Shown: piece by piece, positions 36,196-43,041 of the stretch
Position numbering within the stretch: the stretch's first letter is position 1
How the letters are laid out: each line of letters begins with the position of its first letter
From: Vulcaniibacterium thermophilum
GTDB lineage: Bacteria; Pseudomonadota; Gammaproteobacteria; Xanthomonadales; Xanthomonadaceae
Length of the DNA stretch: 64,000 nt
Direction of reading: 5' to 3'
NCBI RefSeq assembly: GCF_007923255.1
Contig: NZ_VOHJ01000013.1
Location: forward strand, 1-64,000
Translations under genes and position numbers: made by a program
The notes under the pieces: model-generated
The model's database searches: none
What the model was told of the DNA's origin: nothing
The model's input: only the letters and a program-made list of their open reading frames with translations

Positions 36196-39100
36196 ATGAG
36201 CGAACCCGCGATCGACACCTCGCCCTCGCCGGGCGACGAGGTGAAAACCACGACGTGCTACATGTGCGCGTGCCGCTGCGGCATCAAGGTCTGCCTGCAG
36301 GACGGCACGATCCGCTACATCCAGGGCAACCCGGAGCACCCGGTCAACCGCGGCGTGCTGTGCGCGAAAGGCTCGGCCGGGATCATGCAGCACTACTCGC
36401 CGGCGCGGCTGCGCAAGCCGCTGCTGCGCGTGGGCGAGCGCGGCTCGGGCGAGTTCCGCGAGATCGAATGGGACGAGGCGCTCGACATCGCCGTCTCCTG
36501 GCTCAAGCCGATCCGCGAGCGCAATCCGGACGAGCTTGCGTTCTTCACCGGGCGCGATCAGTCGCAGGCGCTGACCGGCTGGTGGGCGCAACAATTCGGC
36601 ACGGTGAACTACGCCGCGCACGGCGGCTTCTGCTCGGTCAACATGGCGGCGGGCGGGCTGTACACGCTGGGCGGCAGCTTCTGGGAGTTCGGCGAGCCGG
36701 ACTGGGAGCACACGCGCTACCTGCTGCTGTGGGGCGTGGCCGAGGATCACGACAGCAACCCGATCAAGCTCGGACTCGGAAAGCTCAAGCAGCGTGGGGC
36801 GAAGATCGTCTCGATCAATCCGGTGCGCACCGGCTACGGTGCGATCGCCGACGAGTGGATCGGCATCCGGCCCGGCACCGACGGCCTGTTCGCGTTCGCG
36901 CTGATGCACGAGCTGCTGCGCAACGACTGGGTCGATCTGGAGTACCTGGTGCGCTACACCAACGCGCACTGGCTGGTGATCCGCGACCCGGGCGGCGCGC
37001 AGGATGGCCTGTTCGCGCGCGATGCGGACGGCAATGCGTTGTGCTGGACGAAATCTCCTCCCCCTGCGACGGCAGGGGGAGGTCGGGAGGGGGTAAAGCG
37101 GGCTCCGGCAAGCGCTGGTACGGCAGCAGGCACCGGCTTCACCCCTCCCCAGCCACCGGCCCGCGCCAGCGGCGCGGGCGTTCGGCAGGCCGCGCGACAA
37201 TGTCGCGCAAGCGGGCCCGCCTCACCCCCTGCGAGCAGGGGAGGGAGCGCTCCTCCCCCTGCGGAGGCAGGGGGAGGTCGGGAGGGGGTCGAGCGCGCTC
37301 CGGCAAGTATTGATGCGCCCACAGGCACCGGCTTCACCCCTCCCCAACCGCCGGCCCACGCCAGCGGCGCGGGCGTTCGGCAGGCCGCGCGACAATGTCG
37401 CACAAGCGGGCCCGCCTCACCCCCTGCGAGCAGGGGAGGGAGCGCTTTTGCCCCTGCGGGAGAGGGAGCGGCTCGCGCCGACGCCATCGGCATCGCGCCC
37501 GCGATCGTCGGCGAATACGTGCTGCCCGATGGCCGCCGCGCGGTGCCGGTGTTCCATCTGTTGGCCGAACGCTACCTCGATCCGCAGTACGCGCCCGAGG
37601 CGGTGGCCGAACGCTGCGGCATCCCCGCCGACACCATCCGCCGCATCGCGCGCGAACTGGCCGAGGCCGCGTTCGCGCACCCGGTGCGGCTGCCGATCGC
37701 CTGGACCGACGCCTGGGGCCGCGAGCACGCGGAAATGGTCGGCCGTCCGGTGGCGATGCACGCGATGCGCGGCATCAGCGCGCACAGCAACGGCTTCCAC
37801 ACCTGCCGCGCGCTGCACCTGCTGCAACTGCTGCTGGGCGCGGTCGACACGCCCGGCTCGTTCCGCTTCCAGCCGCCGTTCCCGAAGCCGGTTCCGCCGG
37901 CCAACCGTCCGGGCAAGACGCGCCGTGCCGACGGCACGCTCGACGCCGCGCCGCTCGGCTTCGTCCATGGGCCGGAGGATCTTCTGGTCGACCCGGCGGG
38001 CCAGCCGCGCCGCATCGATCATGCGTACTCGTGGGCCTACCCGCTCGCCGCGCACGGAATGATGCACACGGTCATCCGCAACGCGTGGGCGGGCGATCCG
38101 TACCGGATCGACACCCTGCTGATGTTCATGGCGAACATGAGCTGGAACTCGGCGATGAACACCGCCGAGACGATCCGCTGGCTCACCGACAGGGACGCGC
38201 ACGGCGAGTACCGCATCCCGCGCATCATCTACGCCGACGCCTACGCGAGCGAGATGGTCGCCTACGCCGATCTGGTGTTGCCGGACACGACGTACCTGGA
38301 GCGCTTCGACGCGATCAGCCTGCTCGACCGGCCGATCTCCGACGCCGACGGCGCCGCCGATGCGATCCGCCATCCGCTGTTCGATCCTGCCACCCAGGCG
38401 GAAGGCCGCGACGTGCGCGGCTTCCAGTCGGTGCTGATCGAGCTGGGCGCACGGCTCGGCCTGCCGGGCCTGGTCAATGAGGACGGCACGGCGAAGTACC
38501 GCGACTACGCCGACTACATCGTGCGCCACGAGCGCGCGCCGGGCGTGGGCCTGCTCGCCGGCTGGCGCGGCACGGACGGCACGCTGCACGGCAAGGGTGC
38601 GCCGAACCCGCTGCAGCTCGAACGCTACATCGAACACGGCGGTTTCTGGCGCGAGGAAATCCCCGAGCACGCGCGCTACTTCAAGATGGCCAACCGCGGC
38701 TATCTCGACTGGGCGCAGCGCATGGGCTTCATCGCGAGCCCGGAGCCGATCGTGCTGCAGTTGTACTCCGAGACGCTGCAGAAGTTCCGCCTTGCCGCGC
38801 AGGGGCACGGTACGCACGTGCCGCCGGAGCGGCACCGCGAGCGCGTGGCGACGTATTTCGATCCGCTGCCGATCTGGTACGCGCCGTTCGAACACGTGCA
38901 AGTGGGGGAACAGGAAGCAGGGAACAGGGAACCGTCAGGCGCGCAGGCGTCCGGCCCCTTCCCCGTTCCCGGTTCCCCGCTCCCGCCTTATCCGCTGCAC
39001 GCCATCACCCAGCGCCCGATGTTCATGTACCACGCCTGGGGCTCGCAGAACGCCTGGCTGCGGCAGATCGCCACCCGCAACTGGCTGTACCTGCATCCGG

Positions 39101-39516
39101 ACACCGCCGCGCGTCACGGCATCGCCGACGAGGACTGGGTGGTGGTGGAATCGCACCACGGCGCGATCACCGTGCAAGCCAAGCTCGCGGGCAACGTGCA
39201 GCCCGACACGGTGTGGACGTGGAATGCGATCGGCAAGCGGCGCGGCGCGTGGCGCCTGTCGAAAGACGCGCCGGAGGGCACGCGCGGCTTCCTGCTCAAC
39301 CACCTGATCTCCGACATCACCCCGCGCGGCGATTACGCCAACGCCGACCCGGTCACCGGCCAAGCGGCGTGGTTCGACCTGCGCGTGCGCCTGCGCAAGG
39401 CTACGGAGGCCGAGCTGTCGCCGGCGTTCCCGCCGCTGCGGCTCGGCACCGCCGACCAAGCCCCGCTGCGCTACGGCGCCGAACTGCGCGCGGCGCGCGA
39501 CTCGAGGACACGCTGA
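36196..39516 (+). CDS. molybdopterin oxidoreductase catalytic subunit (SoeA-like)
   Basis: This 1106-aa DMSO-reductase-family enzyme should carry a bis-MGD molybdenum cofactor and one N-terminal 4Fe-4S cluster, with ligands Cys21, Cys24, Cys28 and Cys56 (CYMCACRCGIK, GVLCAKGS). Body motifs are FFTGRDQSQALTGWWAQQFG, HGGFCSVNM, LLLWGVAEDHDSNP and IRPGTDGLFAFAL. The C-terminal domain includes LYLHPDTAARHGIADEDWVV. There is no Tat signal, so it is cytoplasmic. The 4Fe-4S partner downstream recalls sulfite dehydrogenase SoeAB, but the substrate is not proven. Two in-frame segments look foreign: residues about 287-420 (repeat DNA 37055-37444) and about 904-931 (38903-38986). Both lie in surface-loop-like gaps between conserved blocks, and the frame is intact. 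Confidence 0.85.
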   Translation: MSEPAIDTSPSPGDEVKTTTCYMCACRCGIKVCLQDGTIRYIQGNPEHPVNRGVLCAKGSAGIMQHYSPARLRKPLLRVGERGSGEFREIEWDEALDIAVSWLKPIRERNPDELAFFTGRDQSQALTGWWAQQFGTVNYAAHGGFCSVNMAAGGLYTLGGSFWEFGEPDWEHTRYLLLWGVAEDHDSNPIKLGLGKLKQRGAKIVSINPVRTGYGAIADEWIGIRPGTDGLFAFALMHELLRNDWVDLEYLVRYTNAHWLVIRDPGGAQDGLFARDADGNALCWTKSPPPATAGGGREGVKRAPASAGTAAGTGFTPPQPPARASGAGVRQAARQCRASGPASPPASRGGSAPPPAEAGGGREGVERAPASIDAPTGTGFTPPQPPAHASGAGVRQAARQCRTSGPASPPASRGGSAFAPAGEGAARADAIGIAPAIVGEYVLPDGRRAVPVFHLLAERYLDPQYAPEAVAERCGIPADTIRRIARELAEAAFAHPVRLPIAWTDAWGREHAEMVGRPVAMHAMRGISAHSNGFHTCRALHLLQLLLGAVDTPGSFRFQPPFPKPVPPANRPGKTRRADGTLDAAPLGFVHGPEDLLVDPAGQPRRIDHAYSWAYPLAAHGMMHTVIRNAWAGDPYRIDTLLMFMANMSWNSAMNTAETIRWLTDRDAHGEYRIPRIIYADAYASEMVAYADLVLPDTTYLERFDAISLLDRPISDADGAADAIRHPLFDPATQAEGRDVRGFQSVLIELGARLGLPGLVNEDGTAKYRDYADYIVRHERAPGVGLLAGWRGTDGTLHGKGAPNPLQLERYIEHGGFWREEIPEHARYFKMANRGYLDWAQRMGFIASPEPIVLQLYSETLQKFRLAAQGHGTHVPPERHRERVATYFDPLPIWYAPFEHVQVGEQEAGNREPSGAQASGPFPVPGSPLPPYPLHAITQRPMFMYHAWGSQNAWLRQIATRNWLYLHPDTAARHGIADEDWVVVESHHGAITVQAKLAGNVQPDTVWTWNAIGKRRGAWRLSKDAPEGTRGFLLNHLISDITPRGDYANADPVTGQAAWFDLRVRLRKATEAELSPAFPPLRLGTADQAPLRYGAELRAARDSRTR
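37055..37444 (+). repeat. 195-bp repeat module in two tandem in-frame copies inside the molybdoenzyme gene
   Basis: The copies start at 37055 and 37250, a period of 195 bp or exactly 65 codons. Each has a CTCCCCCTGCG...GCAGGGGGAGG palindrome, then CGGCTTCACCCCTCCCC, a GCCAGCGGCGCGGGCGTTCGG block, and CACCCCCTGCGAGCAGGGG. Parts match, in inverse orientation, the intergenic repeat at about 45614-45702 downstream of ligD. This is intergenic-type repeat DNA translated as Pro/Ala/Gly/Ser/Arg-rich sequence. Confidence 0.9.
38903..38986 (+). repeat. heptamer-type repeat segment inside the molybdoenzyme gene
   Basis: Runs of GGGGAACAGG and GGGAACAGGGAAC are followed by the inverse CCCCTTCCCCGTTCCCGG and TTCCCCGCTCCC, giving an imperfect inverted repeat. 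The same heptamer family fills the pepA-holC intergenic region at 56158-56330. In frame it encodes GEQEAGNREPSGAQASG and PFPVPGSPLPP. Confidence 0.8.
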
Positions 39517-39719
39517 TGGATTCACGACGCTTCACCGGCTTTCTGCTGATGGCGCTGGGCTTCGCCGTGGTCGGCGCGATCTCGCTCGGCCTGATCGATC
39601 CGTTCGCCGGCCGGCTGCCGCAGACGCGCGACGACCTCTGGCGCGCGCTCGCGCCGTACATCGTCGGCGCGGCCGCGCTGTTCTTCGCCGGCCTGTGGAT
39701 GGCGAGGCCGCGGCGATGA
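39516..39719 (+). CDS. small two-segment membrane protein in the molybdoenzyme operon
   Basis: This 67-aa protein has two hydrophobic helices (FTGFLLMALGFAVVGAISLG and APYIVGAAALFFAGLWMA) separated by a short polar loop, with a basic end. Its ATG overlaps the stop of the catalytic gene by one base, and its stop overlaps the start of the 4Fe-4S gene as ATGA. It is therefore coupled to both neighbours. It could help attach the complex to the membrane, but it is far too short to be an NrfD/DmsC-type quinone-reacting subunit. Family unknown. Confidence 0.8.
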   Translation: MDSRRFTGFLLMALGFAVVGAISLGLIDPFAGRLPQTRDDLWRALAPYIVGAAALFFAGLWMARPRR

Positions 39720-40459
39720 CGGCGCTGCCTCCGCCGCCGAAGAAGAAGCTCGGCCTGGTGATCGACCTCGACGTCTGCGTCGGCTGCCACGCCTGCGCGG
39801 TGAGCTGCAAGGAATGGAACGCGGCCGGCCACGCCGCGCCGCTCACCGACGAGCAGCCGTACGGCAAGGAGCCTTCGGGCGTGTGGTTCAACCGCGTGCA
39901 CAGCTACGAGGTCGAGGCCACCGCCACGCAGCCGGCGATGACCCTGCACTTCCCGCGCTCGTGCCTGCACTGCGAGCAACCGGCGTGCGTCACCGTGTGT
40001 CCCACGGGCGCCAGCTTCAAGCGCGCCGAGGACGGCATCGTGCTGGTCGACGAGGACAAGTGCATCGGCTGCAAGCTGTGCTCGTGGGCCTGCCCGTACG
40101 GCGCGCGCGAATACAGCGCGGTGGAGGGCGTGATGAAGAAATGCACGCTCTGCATCGACCGCATCTACAACGAGCGCCTGCCGGAGGCCGAGCGCCAGCC
40201 GGCCTGCGTGCAGGCCTGCCCGACGCGCGCGCGCCACTTCGGCGACCTCGGCGATCCCGATTCGGCAGTGTCGAAGCTGGTCGCCGAGCGCGGCGGCGTC
40301 GACCTGATGCCGCAGCTCGGCTACAAGCCGACCAACAAGTACCTGCCGCCGCGGCCGCGGCGCACCGGCGAACCGGCGCCGGAGGCGGCGCGGGAAACGC
40401 TCGACCCGCAGGCGCTTCCCCCGCTGCTGCGCTGGCTGGACCGCGTGCTCAGCCGCTGA
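39716..40459 (+). CDS. 4Fe-4S electron-transfer subunit (DmsB/SoeB-like)
   Basis: This 247-aa ferredoxin-type subunit carries electrons from the molybdenum subunit. It has four cysteine clusters: CVGCHACAVSCK near residue 21, CLHCEQPACVTVCPTG, CIGCKLCSWACPYG, and CTLCIDR with ACVQACPTRA. These suit four 4Fe-4S clusters as in DmsB, NrfC and SoeB. There is no signal peptide, in line with a cytoplasm-facing complex. The tail YKPTNKYLPPRPRR is typical of this subfamily. It is translationally coupled to the 67-aa membrane protein. No membrane quinone-binding subunit follows. Confidence 0.93.
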   Translation: MTALPPPPKKKLGLVIDLDVCVGCHACAVSCKEWNAAGHAAPLTDEQPYGKEPSGVWFNRVHSYEVEATATQPAMTLHFPRSCLHCEQPACVTVCPTGASFKRAEDGIVLVDEDKCIGCKLCSWACPYGAREYSAVEGVMKKCTLCIDRIYNERLPEAERQPACVQACPTRARHFGDLGDPDSAVSKLVAERGGVDLMPQLGYKPTNKYLPPRPRRTGEPAPEAARETLDPQALPPLLRWLDRVLSR

Positions 40460-40548
40460 CGGGCTCACCCGCTTCTCACCGCGCGTGCGCCGCGGCTTCA
40501 CGCCGGCGGTCGGATCGTTTCGGCGCTCCCCTCGCGCGCGAGGCCGCC

Positions 40549-41445
40549 ATGAAGCACGCACTCAAGCCGCTCGACCAGCAGGTCGTGGTCGTCACCGGCG
40601 CCTCCAGCGGCATCGGCCTGTGCACCGCGCTGCTCGCCGCCGAGCGCGGCGCGAAGGTGGCGCTGGTGGCGCGCAGCGGCGACGTGCTCGACATCATCGT
40701 CGAGGAGATCCGCGAGTCCGGCGGCGATGCCATCGCGCTGCCCGCCGATGTCGCCGATCGCGGGCAGCTCGAAGCGGTGGCCGCCGACGCCGCGCTGCAG
40801 TACGGCCGCATCGACACCTGGATCAACAACGCCGGTGTGAGCATCTACGGCCGGCTCGACCAGGTGCGCGACGAGGACAGCCGGCGCCTGTTCGACACCA
40901 ACTTCTGGGGCGTCGTCTACGGCTCGCTGGTGGCGCTGCCCTACCTGCGCCGGCAGGGCGGCGCGCTGATCAACGTCGGCAGCGAGGTCTCCGACGCGGT
41001 GGTGCCGCTGCAGGGGATGTACAGCGCCTCCAAGCACGCGGTGAAGGGCTTCACCGACGCGCTGCGGATGGAGGTGGAGGTCATCGACCGGGCGCCGGTG
41101 AGCATCACCCTGATCCAGCCGACCGCGGTCAACACGCCCTACCCGCAGCGCGCGCGCAACTACCTGGCGCACGAACCCAAGCTGCCCTCGCCGCAGATCG
41201 ACCCGCACCGGGTGGCCGAAGCGATCCTCGCGGCGGCGACCGAAGGCGGCCGCGACGTGCGCGTGGGCGCGATGGCGGTGATGAACACCGCGATGTCCAA
41301 GCTCATGCCGCGGGTGATGGACCGCCTGGCGCCACGCTACGTGCGCGAGCAGCAGGAGGACGCGCCGCCGCACGATCCGGAAGGCAGTCTGTTCCGGCCG
41401 GTGCCGCACAACGCCGGGCGCGTGTACGGCCATCCGCCGTACTGA
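40549..41445 (+). CDS. short-chain dehydrogenase/reductase
   Basis: This 298-aa classical SDR has the cofactor loop VVVTGASSGIG at residues 10-20, DVADRGQ (adenine pocket), NNAGVSIYG, the catalytic Ser region NVGSEVSD and the catalytic YSASKHAVKG. The C-terminal extension of about 60 residues (MPRVMDRLAPRYVREQQEDA and onward) is seen in the SDR subgroup often found with membrane or stress genes in soil proteobacteria. The substrate is unknown. It is 89 bp downstream of the 4Fe-4S gene, so it may be a separate unit. Confidence 0.9.
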   Translation: MKHALKPLDQQVVVVTGASSGIGLCTALLAAERGAKVALVARSGDVLDIIVEEIRESGGDAIALPADVADRGQLEAVAADAALQYGRIDTWINNAGVSIYGRLDQVRDEDSRRLFDTNFWGVVYGSLVALPYLRRQGGALINVGSEVSDAVVPLQGMYSASKHAVKGFTDALRMEVEVIDRAPVSITLIQPTAVNTPYPQRARNYLAHEPKLPSPQIDPHRVAEAILAAATEGGRDVRVGAMAVMNTAMSKLMPRVMDRLAPRYVREQQEDAPPHDPEGSLFRPVPHNAGRVYGHPPY

Positions 41446-41496
41446 GCCCGGCGGCGGCCCGGCCGGCGCCGTGCCCGCATGCGCCCGCGCGCGTGC

Positions 41497-41781
41497 TCAT
41501 GCGCCGCCTTGCGCCGCCTGCGCCTTCGCCTGCGCGATCACGCGCCGCACCTCGTCGCGGTCGCGATGACGCGAGATCGGCCGCGCGCCGAGCGCGAGCG
41601 CCTGCGCGCGCAGCTCGGCCGGCACGTCGTAATGCGCGCCGCTGCGCTTGTTCTGGAAGGCGCGCCGCGGAATGCCGAGCGCGGCGGCGAAGGCGTGCAG
41701 CTCGTCCAGCGAATCGGCCATCAGATGCGCCCAGCGGCGGCCGCGCCAGGGCCACACCGCATCGTCGATGTAGACCGTCAT
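41497..41781 (-). CDS. DUF4031 family protein
   Basis: This 94-aa protein begins MTVYIDDAVWPWRGRRWAHL and continues MADSLDELHAFAAALG, PRRAFQNKRSGAHYDVP and ISRHRDRDEVRR, the conserved pattern of the short DUF4031 proteins. ATG 41781 starts at the conserved block. Function is unknown. It converges with the SDR gene. Confidence 0.88.
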   Translation of the reverse strand: MTVYIDDAVWPWRGRRWAHLMADSLDELHAFAAALGIPRRAFQNKRSGAHYDVPAELRAQALALGARPISRHRDRDEVRRVIAQAKAQAAQGGA

Positions 41782-41960
41782 GGCGGCGCCGGGCGGCGAT
41801 GTGAACGGGGCGTGGGCAGCGGCATCGCGGCACGGAAGACGGACGGGCGGAACGCGAGCATAACGGCGCGCGCAGCCGCGGCCAGCCCACACGTCCGCAT
41901 CACGAGGCGATTCAAATACTCGAATCCTGTTCAGCCAGAACGCCCTCGCTGGAGGCGGCC

Positions 41961-42923
41961 ATGGCCCGTCCCGTCTGGTCCGGAACGCTCTCGTTCGGCC
42001 TGCTCAACATCCCGGTCTCGCTGATGTCCGGCGAGCGCCGCACCGACATCTCGCTGCGCATGCTCGACTCGCGCAACAACGCGCCGATCCGCTACGAGCG
42101 CGTCAACGCGGAGACCGGCGAAGAGGTGCCGTGGAAGGACATCATCAAGGCGTACGAGTACGACAAGGGCAGCTACGTCGTGCTGGAGCCGGAGGACATC
42201 AAGTCGGCGGCCCCCGAGAGCCACGATGCGATCGAGGTGGAAGCCTTCGTCGATGCCGACGAGGTCGGCCCGCAGTATTTCGAGCGGCCCTACGTGCTGG
42301 TGCCGGCGAAGAAGGCGGAGAAGGGCTACGTGCTGTTGCGCGATGCGCTGAAGGAGACCGGCAAGATCGGCATCGCGCGCGTGGTGATCCGCACCCGCGA
42401 GCACCTGTGCGCGGTGATGCCGCAAGGCAACGCGCTGATGCTGCTGATGATGCGCTACCCGCAGGAAGTGGTGGCGGCGGACGAGTACAACATCCCCGAG
42501 AAGGCCCAGGGCGAGTACCGCATCACGCCGAAGGAGCTGGAGTTCTCCAAGCAGTTGATCGAGACCATGTCGACCGAATGGCGGCCGGACGACTACGGCG
42601 ACGTATTCCGCGAGCGGCTGCAGAAGGTGATCGAGGAGCGCGTGCGCGCGCATGGCGTGGTACGCCACGAGGAGGAGGCGGAGGCGGTGCCCGAGTCCGC
42701 TGCCACCAACGTGGTCGACTTCATGTCGCTGCTGCAGCAGAGCATCGAGCGCAAACAGCGCACCCCGGCGAAGAAGGCCGCGGCCGCATCCGCCGACGCC
42801 GACGGGGACGACGAGGACGGCGAGGAAGAAGCGCCCCGCGCGAAGAAGGCGGCGAGGAAATCCGCGCGCAAGGCGCCCGCCGCGAAGAAGCCCGCCGCGG
42901 CCAGCAAGCGCAAGCGGGCGTGA
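41961..42923 (+). CDS. ku: Ku, non-homologous end-joining protein
   Basis: This 320-aa DNA-end-binding homodimer recruits LigD to double-strand breaks. The Ku core covers residues 1 to about 250 (MARPVWSGTLSFGLLNIPVS, RYERVNAETGEEVPW, YDKGSYVVLEPEDI, PYVLVPAKKAEKGYVLLRDAL, given in pieces). A long Lys/Ala-rich tail (KKAARKSARKAPAAKKPA) follows, of the kind that promotes DNA binding and mobility. GGAGG lies six bases before ATG 41961. It is followed 118 bp later by ligD, the usual bacterial NHEJ pair. Confidence 0.96.
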   Translation: MARPVWSGTLSFGLLNIPVSLMSGERRTDISLRMLDSRNNAPIRYERVNAETGEEVPWKDIIKAYEYDKGSYVVLEPEDIKSAAPESHDAIEVEAFVDADEVGPQYFERPYVLVPAKKAEKGYVLLRDALKETGKIGIARVVIRTREHLCAVMPQGNALMLLMMRYPQEVVAADEYNIPEKAQGEYRITPKELEFSKQLIETMSTEWRPDDYGDVFRERLQKVIEERVRAHGVVRHEEEAEAVPESAATNVVDFMSLLQQSIERKQRTPAKKAAAASADADGDDEDGEEEAPRAKKAARKSARKAPAAKKPAAASKRKRA

Positions 42924-43041
42924 GCGTTGACCGAGCCTGCATGAGGCCGCTGGTGAGCCGGCTTGCCCGCGCGGCCGGCGGATCGGCCGCGCGCGCGGCA
43001 GCGCACCGCGCCGGGTGCGACCCCACCTCGCCGCGCGCCCC

